From: an uncultured Photobacterium sp.
GTDB taxonomy: Bacteria; Pseudomonadota; Gammaproteobacteria; Enterobacterales; Vibrionaceae
DNA: 38,382 nt
Assembly: GCF_947502415.1 (NCBI RefSeq)
Contig: NZ_CANMZV010000031.1
Location: 1 to 38,382, forward strand
Direction of reading: 5' to 3'
The notes beneath the pieces were generated by a model. That model was not told the DNA's origin, did not search any database, and worked only from the letters and a program-made list of their open reading frames with translations. Positions 26,215 through 35,287 of this stretch are shown here, piece after piece (position 1 is the first letter of the stretch; each line of letters opens with the position of its first letter). The translations under genes were made by a program, and so were the position numbers.

Positions 26215-26238
26215 GAAAACATCCGCCGAAGCGGATGT
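26215..26238 (-). terminator. Terminator of the chemoreceptor gene (UUCG loop)
   Basis: An 8-bp stem (26219-26226 with 26231-26238) encloses, in the minus-strand RNA, a C-UUCG-G tetraloop, one of the most stable known, followed by a short U run. It lies about 24 bp after the chemoreceptor stop. Confidence 0.8.
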
Positions 26239-26261
26239 TGTTTAATCTCAAATTTGTCAGG

Positions 26262-27905
26262 TTAGAGCCGGAACTGCCCTAGCAAGCGCTCTAATTGCTG
26301 ACATTGCCGGGCTAGCGTATCGAAAGCCTGCCCTGTTGCTTCAACGTTACCGACCATCTCTTCACTCATATCAGCGATAACCTGGACATTGGTATTGATG
26401 CCATCACTTACCTGACTTTGCTGAGTGGCAGCGGCAGCAATCTGAACGTTCATATCATTAATAACATTAATTGAATGACTAATCGCATCAATTGATTCCG
26501 TTGCCGTCTGAGCCTGAACAACAGTTGTGTTACCACAGGTGCGGCTACTCTCCATAGCTTGAACCGCAGCCTTTGCTCCATTTTGCAAGCGCTCAATCAT
26601 CACCTGGATCTCACCGGTACTTGTCTGAGTCTTGCTCGCCAGAGTTCGTACTTCATCAGCCACAACGGCAAAACCACGCCCCTGATCCCCGGCACGGGCT
26701 GCTTCAATCGCAGCATTCAATGCCAATAAATTGGTTTGATCAGCAATACCGCGAATCACATCAAGAATGGAGGCAATATTTCCGACATCCTGCTCAAGAT
26801 TACCAATCACACCGCTAGCTGATTCAATCTCATCCGCTAATTGATAAATAGAGGCAACCGTACTTCCAAGCACTTCCTTTGCGGTTTCCGAGCCCGTACT
26901 GGCGCTCTGGCTCGCGGCTGCCGCTTCATTGGCATGTGAACTTACATCATCACTGGTGGTACTCATTTCATGAACAGCTGTTGCCACAAGCGTACTCTCT
27001 TTACGCTGTTTCACGGCATTCTTTACCACGCCTTCAGTCTGAATATGAATTTGCCGAGTCTCATCCTGTACCGCCTTCATCGTCACCGCGACTTCAGAAA
27101 TCGTACGGTGAATCTTTGAAACAAACTCATTAAACGAACCCGCTAGCTGACCAACTTCATCCCGGCTTTCGACATCAATCCGCTGAGTCAAATCACCATC
27201 TCCGGTTGCAATATCATTCATTGCTCCAGATAAACGTTTAATAGGTGCAATCACCAAGCCTGATACCCCCCATGAAATCAACAGTGAAATCACGATTGTC
27301 GATATCAGACCAATTTGAAGAATACGGGTAGCCATTGCCAACTGATGGTCTATATGTGCTTTGAGCGCCGCCTGTGATGTCTGTATCTCATGACGAAACG
27401 CCTTAACAAACCCTCGCAGCTCATCAAACTCGCGTTCAATAACTTTCTGGTTTTCTTCATAGTAATCTTCTGCTGACTCAGGCTTATCGATCATGATGCG
27501 GTAATGCGCAACCCAACGATTATAGGCCATCTCCAATTTCAACAGTCTTTGACGGTTACTTTCATCAAGAAAGCCAATATCAATTAAACGCTTCGGTGAC
27601 AGCAGGCGCGGCAGTGCCTTGGGAACGTCATCATAAAATTCTTCCTGGAAATACCGTAACCGTTCAGGGTTGTACTGAGATAAGATCACCCCTTGCCCGG
27701 CAGCAATGATCTGGTACATATCTCGATAACCATCATCCAGCTCTTCCTCGACTGGCAGCACCTCATCAGTCAGCAACTTTCCTGCCTTGGCCTGATCATG
27801 GGAAACAACGGTTATAACCGTAAACAATGCTGTAAATAAAATAATCACAAGAACAACTGGCGAAAAGAACTTCCACCGAAAGGTAAGATTTTTAAACCAC
27901 TGCAT
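26262..27905 (-). CDS. Methyl-accepting chemotaxis protein
   Basis: This 547-residue chemoreceptor has a membrane helix (about 15-33), a periplasmic ligand-binding domain of about 160 residues that is predicted all-helical (four-helix-bundle type, no PAS or Cache pattern), and a second membrane helix (about 195-217). A HAMP domain follows (around residues 218-270, VIAPIKRLSGAMNDIATGDG), then the long cytoplasmic coiled coil. The kinase-contact hairpin is canonical (IADQTNLLALNAAIEAARAG and GRGFAVVADEVRTLA). No C-terminal CheR-binding pentapeptide is present. The start MQWFKN has GGGAAG about eight bases upstream. The ligand is unknown. Confidence 0.93.
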   Translation of the reverse strand: MQWFKNLTFRWKFFSPVVLVIILFTALFTVITVVSHDQAKAGKLLTDEVLPVEEELDDGYRDMYQIIAAGQGVILSQYNPERLRYFQEEFYDDVPKALPRLLSPKRLIDIGFLDESNRQRLLKLEMAYNRWVAHYRIMIDKPESAEDYYEENQKVIEREFDELRGFVKAFRHEIQTSQAALKAHIDHQLAMATRILQIGLISTIVISLLISWGVSGLVIAPIKRLSGAMNDIATGDGDLTQRIDVESRDEVGQLAGSFNEFVSKIHRTISEVAVTMKAVQDETRQIHIQTEGVVKNAVKQRKESTLVATAVHEMSTTSDDVSSHANEAAAASQSASTGSETAKEVLGSTVASIYQLADEIESASGVIGNLEQDVGNIASILDVIRGIADQTNLLALNAAIEAARAGDQGRGFAVVADEVRTLASKTQTSTGEIQVMIERLQNGAKAAVQAMESSRTCGNTTVVQAQTATESIDAISHSINVINDMNVQIAAAATQQSQVSDGINTNVQVIADMSEEMVGNVEATGQAFDTLARQCQQLERLLGQFRL

Positions 27906-28292
27906 ATTAACTTCCCGCATGGTTGAACACTATTGCATATAGAGCACAACCATAGCGATTCTGACTTTCCCCATCCAATGAAAAAGTCAGCAACATTATG
28001 ATTTAATTATTAAAAATCGACTCATTCCACTTATTTACATTAACTAGGTTAGCTATGGGTCAATAGCGCCACAACATTACCTTTTTAGTTATATAAAACG
28101 TTATCGATATAACCATTAGTGACAATTCAATCAAATTAATGTACTTCGCAATATCAATAATCGAACAAAGTGTAATAAACGACTTAAAGCAAAATAGGTT
28201 GGTTGGTAATATTTGTATTTCCCCCCAAAAAGGCGTTAAATGAATAAAAGATAGCAAATACAAATAGTTCGAGTTTTGAAGGGATTTTCAAA
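27906..28292. other. Intergenic region between chemoreceptor and antiporter genes
   Basis: This 387-bp AT-rich gap separates two divergent genes and should hold both promoters. A short open frame on the minus strand (28060-28263) is AT-driven and lacks a ribosome site, so I do not call it. No RNA structure, repeat or clear operator is seen. Confidence 0.5.
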
Positions 28293-30299
28293 ATGAGTAC
28301 GTCCAGCTTATCCATCCTGCTCGCTTTTTTTATCTTTCTGCTGGCGGCCATAATCACCAAACCCATGGCGAAAATCACCAAAATTCCGCATTCCATTTTG
28401 TTGATACTCACCGGGATGCTACTGCATTCAATTCAGCCTCATATTTCCCTGCCGCTTGATGCCCTGAAAACCAAAGAATTCGCCCACGACATTATTCTGC
28501 TCATCCTACTGCCAACCCTGGTCTTTGAAACTGCTTACAACCTGGATATCCGTAAACTTATAGCAAACCGGCTTCCTATTTTTGTGCTTGCCTTACCCGG
28601 CGTACTAATTTCAACGCTTGTCGTTGCTCTGCTTGTCTATGGGCTAACTCCCCTCGACATACAAGTTTCACTGCTGCTTGGTGCTATCCTGAGTGCCACT
28701 GACCCCAGTGCGGTAATTTCTGCCTTCCGTCAACTTGGAGCCCCCAAAGACTTAATCATGTTGGTTGAAGGAGAAAGCCTGTTCAACGACGCAACTGCTA
28801 TTACCCTGACCAAAATCCTCATCGTTGTTTTTGCCCTAGGGACGGGTGTAAGCTCAACTCTTTGGTATGGCTGCTACCTTTTCCTGCTCACGCTTGGCGG
28901 CGGCATTGTATGTGGCTGGCTCCTTGCGCGCGGTTTGCTCTTGCTGTGGAAAAAATTGCCCGATGATCCTTTTCTCGAAATCAGTCTGAGCTTGCTTCTG
29001 GCCTTTGGCTGCTATTTATTTGCTGAAGAGGTACTGCATGCCAGTGGTATAGTGGCAACGACTACAGCAGGGATCACCCTTGCGATGAATACACCTCTAC
29101 CAATTTCCCGACACTCACAACAATACCTCAACCACTTTTGGTCTTATCTCTCATTCATTGCCACTGCCAGTGTTTTTCTCATTGTCGGACTGTGGGTAGA
29201 CTTGAGCCTGATATGGGAAAATGCAGAAATTTCACTCATCGTCCTTATCACTTTATGGCTTTCACGGGCCCTTATCGCCTATGTCCTTCTTCCGCAAATT
29301 GGCCGCATACAAAGACAAAATAAGGTGACACCAATTGAGTACCGTCATCTGGTTTTCATTGGCGGAATGCGAGGAGCTGTTACCATGGCATTAGCGATGG
29401 GACTGGTTACCCTCCTCGGCAATGAAAACCTGTTATCCATCGCCATTAATGTCGTCTTTTTCTCTACCCTGATTCAAGGCCTGCTCATTAATCCGCTAAC
29501 GTCTCACCTATGCCTGAAAGAGCAAGATATCAACGACAAGATTGCGACTGCTGAGATGACTTTATCGACACTCCAACATGGCCAAAAAGCCCTTGAGCCC
29601 TTGTTACGTTCACAATTTTCTCAAAACAACGCCCCAAAAGAACTGTCCGAACGCCTTACCCCATTAATCGAAGCGCAAGAAAAGCAACTCCACCATTGGT
29701 TTAATGCCGAAATAGGGCCAATAGGACAGTGGAACCGATTAATGCTGCGAAGCTCCAGTTTAGAAATAGGCTTTTTGTACCAACTATTTGACCAAGGACT
29801 GATCAGTACCGCCATCTACGAAGAGTTAAAAAACTCGTTAGACGAACAGATGGAAGCCATCCGCCACCAATATGCAAGGCCGCATTTCTCAATCCTTCCG
29901 CAAAGAATGAGTTCTGTATTCCAGCGAGCGCACGCTTATTTTCATAAAAAACCACACCACCTTATCGATCAGGAATACGAGATAGCGCTTGCCCGAACGA
30001 TCAGCTGTAACAGTGTCCTGACAGAGCTTAAAAAATGGACAGACGAAGAACAAATTCCTGTTGCCGTATCGAAAAACGTAGAAAAAATTTGGCTTGGGTG
30101 GTTAGAAAGCTGTGCAGATAAAATGCAAGCTATTGAGCAGCAACACCCGGATAACGCAAGAAGGATACAAAGAAAGCTGCTGGTTAGCTATCTGCTCCAG
30201 GCCGAAAATGATCATTTAGAACAGTATATACAGCAGTACCTGATATCAGAAGACGATGCAGATAAAATAAAAGACACGCTAAAATCCCAACAGGGTTAA
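28293..30299 (+). CDS. CPA1-family Na+/H+ antiporter (NhaP-like) with long cytoplasmic tail
   Basis: This is a 668-residue inner-membrane exchanger. Twelve or more hydrophobic segments fill residues 5-400. The family motifs are present: ATDP at 135-138, and GESLFND at 160-166 with the N165-D166 pair that binds the ion, as in other CPA1 members. The C-terminal 250 residues are hydrophilic and helical; that long tail resembles regulatory domains of NhaP/YjcE relatives and may be nucleotide- or pH-responsive (inference). An AAGGGA site precedes the ATG. The frame is clean over 2 kb. It fits pH and salt homeostasis in a marine organism. Confidence 0.92.
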   Translation: MSTSSLSILLAFFIFLLAAIITKPMAKITKIPHSILLILTGMLLHSIQPHISLPLDALKTKEFAHDIILLILLPTLVFETAYNLDIRKLIANRLPIFVLALPGVLISTLVVALLVYGLTPLDIQVSLLLGAILSATDPSAVISAFRQLGAPKDLIMLVEGESLFNDATAITLTKILIVVFALGTGVSSTLWYGCYLFLLTLGGGIVCGWLLARGLLLLWKKLPDDPFLEISLSLLLAFGCYLFAEEVLHASGIVATTTAGITLAMNTPLPISRHSQQYLNHFWSYLSFIATASVFLIVGLWVDLSLIWENAEISLIVLITLWLSRALIAYVLLPQIGRIQRQNKVTPIEYRHLVFIGGMRGAVTMALAMGLVTLLGNENLLSIAINVVFFSTLIQGLLINPLTSHLCLKEQDINDKIATAEMTLSTLQHGQKALEPLLRSQFSQNNAPKELSERLTPLIEAQEKQLHHWFNAEIGPIGQWNRLMLRSSSLEIGFLYQLFDQGLISTAIYEELKNSLDEQMEAIRHQYARPHFSILPQRMSSVFQRAHAYFHKKPHHLIDQEYEIALARTISCNSVLTELKKWTDEEQIPVAVSKNVEKIWLGWLESCADKMQAIEQQHPDNARRIQRKLLVSYLLQAENDHLEQYIQQYLISEDDADKIKDTLKSQQG

Positions 30300-30417
30300 T
30301 TCATTATCTCCACAAGAAGCTGACAAGCAGATCCAATTTTTGCGGGTTTGTATGCACATACTCTTCCGGGTGCGTTATCATCTCCGCCATCGTTTCTGAT
30401 TTGAGTACTCTTGATTC

Positions 30418-32343
30418 ATGTACCAGCAAACCCTGAAAAACACTTTCGGCTTTGACACACTTCGTCCCGGTCAGGAAAACGTTATCACACGAATTTTAAA
30501 TGGCGAATCGGCGACTGCAATTTTTCCGACCGGTTCGGGGAAATCGCTTTGCTACCAGCTACCAGCTGTCCAGCTTCCCCATCTGACTTTAGTGATCTCG
30601 CCGTTGCTGGCCCTGATGAAAGATCAGCTCGATTTTCTTCGTAGCAAAAATATTCCTGCAGCTTCAATAGATTCCAGTCAAAGCTGGGATGAAAGCCAGC
30701 AAGTTATGCAGGGCGTAAGAAATGGTGAAATTAAAGTACTTATGATTTCAGTTGAGCGCCTGAACAACGAACGTTTCCGTCACTTTATTTCGCAGGTACC
30801 CATTTCGCTACTTGTTGTCGATGAGGCACACTGTATCTCTGAGTGGGGACATAACTTCCGTCCCGACTACCTCAAACTACCCCATCACCGCCAGTGGCTG
30901 AAGATCCCACAAGTCCTACTGCTAACCGCAACAGCCACACCTGCGGTAATCGAAGACATGAGCCGCAAGTTCGACATTGAGCAAAGCAATGTCGTGATCA
31001 CTGGCTTCTATCGCCAGAACCTCGATCTTGCTATCGCGCCAACAGCCGAGACTGACAAACAACAAGCAATCCTGTCACAGCTGGAGCAAAATCCGCAGCA
31101 GCCAACCATTGTTTACGTCACCTTACAGAAAACCGCCGAGAACCTGGCAAGCTGGCTCAACCAGCACGGCTACCGCGCCCTGGCCTACCATGCCGGTATG
31201 GACAGCGAACAACGCCAGCAGATCCAGCAGGCATTCATGGCCGGACAGCACCACTGCATTATCGCAACTATCGCTTTCGGCATGGGGATCGACAAAGCAG
31301 ATATCCGCCGTGTCATTCACTTCGATTTACCCAAATCAATTGAAAACTACAGTCAGGAAATTGGACGGGCCGGACGTGATGGTTTTTCTTCCCAATGTAC
31401 CGTGCTGGCTAATAAGTCCGGCCTAAACGTTCTAGAAAATTTTGTCTACGGCGATACGCCGGATAAAGAAGCCATCGAATATGTGCTATCCCAAATCCAG
31501 GCCAGTCCCGGACAATGGGAAGTCATGCTGCCACGTCTGTCTAAAGACAGTAATATTCGCCTGTTGCCGCTAAAAACCTTACTTGTCTATCTTGAGATGC
31601 AACAGCTCATTGAAGCGCAGTATACCTATTTTGCTAATTACCGCTTCAAGCTAATCAAAGATCAACAAGCAATAATTGACCAGTTCCAAAGCGAGCGCCG
31701 CCAATTCGTCAGCCAGATCTTTGCATGCTCACCGAAGGCCAGAACCTGGCATACTGTCGATTTCGATGCCCTGTGGCAAGGTTGTCAGGCTGAACGTAAA
31801 CGTGTCGTTGCTGCGATTGACTACTTCAGCGAGAAAGGCTGGATCGAGCTGGAAAGTAAACAAATGACCGATGTCTACCGAGTGCCTAACTCGCACTTCG
31901 ACATCCCGGAAGTCGCAACATACCTCTATGAGCTATTCCAGCAAAAAGAGAACAGCGAGATTGAGCGGATCACACAAATGCTAAGCTTTTTCGAAAGCAA
32001 CCAGTGCCTGAGCCACACCCTTGCCAGCTATTTTGCTGATACCAACGCCCCAGAACAATGCGGCCATTGCTCTGTCTGTCGAGGACAGATTGCAGAACTG
32101 CATGGCAGTGAACAGTTACCCGAGATCTCCGTCAATACCCTCAAAGCATGGTGTGACCCATTCATCTCTGCCTGCCCGACTCCGCCTTCACCCGCAGCGG
32201 TAACCCGTTTTTTAAACGGTATAACCTCACCACTTAACACCAAGGTAAAGGCGCGACAAATGAATGGCTTTGCCCAACTTGAGGCCTATCCGTTTCGCAA
32301 CACCCAGGAGTTGGTGTCTTCCGTTTACCCGGAACTCACCTAA
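30418..32343 (+). CDS. RecQ-family ATP-dependent DNA helicase without HRDC domain
   Basis: This is a 641-residue 3'-5' helicase. The helicase core has PTGSGKS (37-43), DEAHCISEWGHNFRPDY starting at 135, a TATATP motif, and QEIGRAGRDG. Helicase motifs V and VI are intact. The zinc-binding subdomain is seen as a Cys in NQCLSHT plus CGHCSVC downstream. After this only about 80 residues remain, with no HRDC-like domain, unlike the main RecQ (about 610 residues with HRDC). It is therefore a RecQ paralogue, probably additional to the housekeeping recQ elsewhere. The start MYQQTLKNTFGF begins the expected fold; the ribosome site is weak. Confidence 0.92.
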   Translation: MYQQTLKNTFGFDTLRPGQENVITRILNGESATAIFPTGSGKSLCYQLPAVQLPHLTLVISPLLALMKDQLDFLRSKNIPAASIDSSQSWDESQQVMQGVRNGEIKVLMISVERLNNERFRHFISQVPISLLVVDEAHCISEWGHNFRPDYLKLPHHRQWLKIPQVLLLTATATPAVIEDMSRKFDIEQSNVVITGFYRQNLDLAIAPTAETDKQQAILSQLEQNPQQPTIVYVTLQKTAENLASWLNQHGYRALAYHAGMDSEQRQQIQQAFMAGQHHCIIATIAFGMGIDKADIRRVIHFDLPKSIENYSQEIGRAGRDGFSSQCTVLANKSGLNVLENFVYGDTPDKEAIEYVLSQIQASPGQWEVMLPRLSKDSNIRLLPLKTLLVYLEMQQLIEAQYTYFANYRFKLIKDQQAIIDQFQSERRQFVSQIFACSPKARTWHTVDFDALWQGCQAERKRVVAAIDYFSEKGWIELESKQMTDVYRVPNSHFDIPEVATYLYELFQQKENSEIERITQMLSFFESNQCLSHTLASYFADTNAPEQCGHCSVCRGQIAELHGSEQLPEISVNTLKAWCDPFISACPTPPSPAAVTRFLNGITSPLNTKVKARQMNGFAQLEAYPFRNTQELVSSVYPELT

Positions 32344-32377
32344 CCATACCCTGTTAACTATAAATTCTGATTCTATT

Positions 32378-32398
32378 CACAGAGCATCAAGCTCTGTG
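32378..32398 (+). other. Stem-loop after the RecQ-like gene
   Basis: A perfect 8-bp stem CACAGAGC/GCTCTGTG with an ATCAA loop lies 35 bp after the stop. It has no T run behind it, so it may be a weak or factor-dependent terminator. Confidence 0.45.
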
Positions 32399-32500
32399 TC
32401 TCGATGACGGAAAACTCACTTTTCATCATTAATAAATAGCGATCTTTATCACGAAGTTTTAAAATACTTTCATAATATCAATGGGAATAGAGTTATAGCC

Positions 32501-32800
32501 ATGTCAAACGAAGATCAAAACTACCAAACATGTGAAGCCTGCGGCGTATCAGCAGAAATGGGCTTTATCATCAAAGAAGGTGATGATGTTGCTGAAGTAC
32601 AAATTTTTGCGAACGGTAAAGATGCGCTTACAGCAGAGCTGAACAACTACCTTGCTCTTGCAAAAGAAGTAAATAAGAACTTCAAGCATGAAGTCACTCC
32701 TCTGGAAGAAAACAGTCAGGAGCTAACAGCACGAATCCAATTTGAATGCAGTGCTGAAAAACTGATTTTTGAACTAAAGAGCCGCTCTCTAGCGAAATAG
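32501..32800 (+). CDS. YfcZ/YiiS-family (DUF406) small protein
   Basis: This is a 99-residue acidic cytoplasmic protein. It resembles E. coli YfcZ and YiiS, which have no known function. Visible features are an N-terminal pair of cysteines (CEACG), then VQIFANGKDALTAELNNYLALA and, near the end, IQFECSAEKLIFELKSR, the last being the most family-like. The ATG follows a poor ribosome site. It stands alone between two terminator-like hairpins. Confidence 0.8.
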   Translation: MSNEDQNYQTCEACGVSAEMGFIIKEGDDVAEVQIFANGKDALTAELNNYLALAKEVNKNFKHEVTPLEENSQELTARIQFECSAEKLIFELKSRSLAK

Positions 32801-32882
32801 TGAGTAATGGAATAAGCACCTTGCTTCCAGCATTCACACTATCAATGTTGGTGTAATTTCCATACAAAATGCTTAATTCGAG

Positions 32883-32915
32883 AAAAGCCAATTCCTTTCT
32901 GGAATTGGCTTTTTA
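32883..32915 (+). terminator. Terminator of the DUF406 gene
   Basis: A perfect 13-bp stem (32883-32895 with 32901-32913, starting AAAAGCC and ending GGCTTTT) with a TTTCT loop is followed by further T. It is also A-rich on the left, so it could act in both directions. Confidence 0.9.
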
Positions 32916-32977
32916 ATCGCTTCAACTAACTATATTCACCTCTGGCACATTAAAAATCCATTAAAAAAGCATGAAAA

Positions 32978-32991
32978 ACCAGTTAACTGGT
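32978..32991. promoter_or_regulatory. 14-bp perfect palindrome, possible operator
   Basis: ACCAGTTAACTGGT is a perfect palindrome in the leader region of the small gene at 33163, about 170 bp before its start. The half-site AACTGGTT/AACCAGTT recurs downstream of the same gene. A dimeric repressor site is one explanation. No regulator is identified. Confidence 0.3.
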
Positions 32992-33162
32992 CTGATATGC
33001 AAAGTTATTTCTTTATGGTTAGTATAAAACTATAGGCACATGGATGCGCTAAGCGAATTTTTTCTGGAAATACTCCGCATTTTGTATGAAAATAACAGCA
33101 CATTATGAATCACAGGGCACATGGTATTCATGAGAATACCGTGAATGAAAAGGAATAGTTCA

Positions 33163-33327
33163 ATGAAGAGTAATAAAGCAAAAGTGATCGCAAACTGGAA
33201 ACCAACCAACGCTCGCGAAGCTGCCGCAATGAAAGAATTGTTAATGCAAGAAATGGGTGTAGCACCAGAGCATCATCAAGGCGGTACTGGCAAGCTGGCT
33301 CCAAACTCAGGCCGAGTGATTCGTTAA
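33163..33327 (+). CDS. Small basic protein of 54 residues, unknown function
   Basis: This encodes a 54-residue protein, basic and Gly/Ala-rich at the end, with a helical middle (REAAAMKELLMQEMGVAPEH) and an SGRVIR C terminus. The start at 33163 has AGGAA seven bases upstream and gives MKSNKAKVIANWKPTNAREA. An upstream in-frame ATG (33145) adds MKRNSS and lacks a site, so it is rejected. I believe similar proteins occur in other Vibrionaceae, with no known role; it is not toxin- or ribosomal-protein-like. A 130-bp 3' region with inverted repeats leads to a strong terminator. Confidence 0.65.
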   Translation: MKSNKAKVIANWKPTNAREAAAMKELLMQEMGVAPEHHQGGTGKLAPNSGRVIR

Positions 33328-33455
33328 GTTAAGCATTTGGTTTCTAAGTAATAATTTTCCCCCTTTGTTACTGACAGAGACCAGACACTTAAAACTGGTT
33401 AAAGATAATTCCTGCTCTTTCCAGCAATAATTATTGCTTACAACCAGTTATCAAC

Positions 33456-33492
33456 AAAAAAGCCGTGTCGAGGTAATCGACACGGCTTTTTT
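33456..33492. terminator. Strong bidirectional terminator
   Basis: A perfect 16-bp stem (33456-33471 with 33477-33492), with six A/T at the base and a GGTAA loop, serves the small gene on the plus strand and the DUF1496 gene on the minus strand. Confidence 0.95.
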
Positions 33493-33521
33493 AAGCCATT
33501 TCTAGCCAAATAACCTGCTGT

Positions 33522-33803
33522 TTATTGCTGTTTTTCAAGCTTATTCCAACGGACTTTACCATTGGACTCAAAATCATTCTCTGGCCCACATTCCAATATA
33601 ATCTCACCAACCACCAATACAGCTCCTACTGAGTACTCTTTTCCATCGTAAAAACACACCCGCTGATTCTGCACCATTGGTTGCAAAGTGATCTCAGGCT
33701 TGCTTGTCACCGACACTTCCTTTGCCAAAACTACTGAAGAAAATGTCCCCATAACAAGGCCCGAACATGCCAAAGCTAGAATAGCTCTCTTTGTAAACTT
33801 CAT
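33522..33803 (-). CDS. DUF1496 periplasmic small protein
   Basis: This is a 93-residue exported protein with a signal peptide (MKFTKRAILALACSGLVMG, cut near VVLA). The mature domain RVCFYDGKEYSVGAVLVVGE...LEC is the DUF1496 signature, with two cysteines that can form a disulfide. Function is unknown. A GAGGGTAAG site precedes the ATG. It is intact, with a terminator just downstream. Confidence 0.85.
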   Translation of the reverse strand: MKFTKRAILALACSGLVMGTFSSVVLAKEVSVTSKPEITLQPMVQNQRVCFYDGKEYSVGAVLVVGEIILECGPENDFESNGKVRWNKLEKQQ

Positions 33804-33913
33804 CTTACCCTCGTAAACCAGATCAACTAACAGAATAGTATGCGATCTGGCTACCTTAAAAAACGACTTAACCTCTTCCGTGGTACAAAGATCAGCGTTT
33901 ACTCGATACTTCT

Positions 33914-34168
33914 TTACTTTGGCCTATCTTCAGGATTTAACCGATACCATTCTTCAAGTAGTTCCCAACCATATACAATTTCCACTTGCATATGCATAAC
34001 AATGGAAAATATAAATACAGCAACATAAGCAATGTTTACCCATAACATCACCTTAAATCGCTGTCTTTTATCAAAAACACCAATCGCAACACCAATGATT
34101 ACAAATGGATAGCAAGCCAACATAATAAAAATCACAACCAAATAATTGGATATCACCATCGGGGCCAT
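33914..34168 (-). CDS. Small inner-membrane protein of unknown function
   Basis: This is an 84-residue protein with two clear hydrophobic helices (VISNYLVVIFIMLACYPFVI and VNIAYVAVFIFSIVMHMQV) separated by a basic loop (DKRQRFK). A charged C-terminal tail contains ELLEEWYRLNPEDRPK. By the positive-inside rule the loop is cytoplasmic. The ATG at 34168 has AAGGGA upstream; a TTG one codon earlier is ignored. I do not recognise the family. Confidence 0.65.
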   Translation of the reverse strand: MAPMVISNYLVVIFIMLACYPFVIIGVAIGVFDKRQRFKVMLWVNIAYVAVFIFSIVMHMQVEIVYGWELLEEWYRLNPEDRPK

Positions 34169-34281
34169 CAAAAATCCCTTATTCTATTTACACATTCACC
34201 TTTTGTTTATTACATCATAAGGCTCACACCTTCTATAGCTGACCCATTACCTAATAACTCAGCCTAATCACTTATTGCGAG

Positions 34282-35018
34282 TCATTTCATGAAATCACTA
34301 ATAGCAAGACAGAACATTTCAGTCGATTCCTGATGTGCTGCGTGATCCACAAAAGGAATATTCATAAATTTTGAACCATCAATCCGCTGAAGAATCTCCA
34401 CAGCCTCTGATAAGGAAAACAGCTCATCCTCATCTCCTCTTGCAATCAGGACTGGCAACGAATATTGCAGACATCTTCTTTAGGATACCCGGTAGCGCCC
34501 TGATCTAACCAAACACCAACAACTTCTTTTACTAACCGATCAAAATCTGGCTGTGAATTAACTTCCTCATAGTATTTAACCGAATCTGGATATATTTCTG
34601 ACCAAAATTCACTCGTTAAACCACTGAGTAAAGAGATAGATGGATCATCAGGCTCAAGTCACCACTGCGAACCAAGGGCAATTAACTTCTTAATATTATT
34701 CTTAGAATTAGCTGTCATACGATAACCCACAATCCCACCATCACTAAAAACAAGCACTGTGACAGTAGAAACATCCAGGTGTGCCAAGACTGCTTCGACA
34801 TCTTGCTGATAGCGGGCATAGCTCATATCATCCGCCCCCATCGTCGACTTCCCATGACCTCTAAGATCAATACCGATAAACAGAGACGTTGCGGGAATCC
34901 TCTCTATTAAGGCATTAAAATCAACCATAGAGCCAAGCCCACCATGCAAAAACAATATCGCTTCTCCATGAGGATCCCCAGCCGTTTCAAAGTAAATGTT
35001 CGCATCACCGATAGAAAG
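34282..35018 (-). pseudogene. Broken alpha/beta hydrolase
   Basis: A complete alpha/beta-hydrolase can be followed through several lesions. The first residues (LSIGDANIYFETAG) come right after an in-frame TAA at 35021-35019. HGGLGSMVDF is the oxyanion-hole region. The nucleophile elbow reads VLVFSDGG, where the family expects G-F-S-D-G-G, so its first glycine is lost. After GSQW a TGA (34661-34659) interrupts, and the same frame resumes as LEPDDPSISLLSGLTSEF. A frameshift near 34467 leads to PVLIARGDEDELFSLS and the histidine-bearing end PFVDHAAHQES. The substrate is unknown. Confidence 0.85.
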
Positions 35019-35199
35019 TTAATTCCCAGAAATATGTGTAAAGCCAGCCACAAACCTCCAATCTTAAAAATTAAGATTCCAATCAGACAAGCAAAATATT
35101 AACACCTCGTTACTTTCACCATCCATTCTTAATAATTACGAGATAATTCCCATGAACATCAAATTAATACAACTGATAACGTTACATATTAACAACATT

Positions 35200-35231
35200 A
35201 AAAATGCCGCATTAAGCTTAATTAATGCGGC
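35200..35231 (-). terminator. Terminator of the YfcC carrier gene
   Basis: A 9-bp stem (35206-35214 with 35223-35231) with an 8-nt loop is followed, on the minus strand, by ATTTTTA. It lies about 55 bp after the stop. Confidence 0.7.
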
Positions 35232-35287
35232 TTTGGATACATATCCATTGATAGCTGACTATTTATTCCAACAAATATCGTTATAAA

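Noticed and set aside
28060..28263. A 67-residue hydrophobic frame on the minus strand between chemoreceptor and antiporter genes
   Set aside because: It is AT-driven, has no ribosome site and does not look like a known membrane protein. The region is better explained as promoters.
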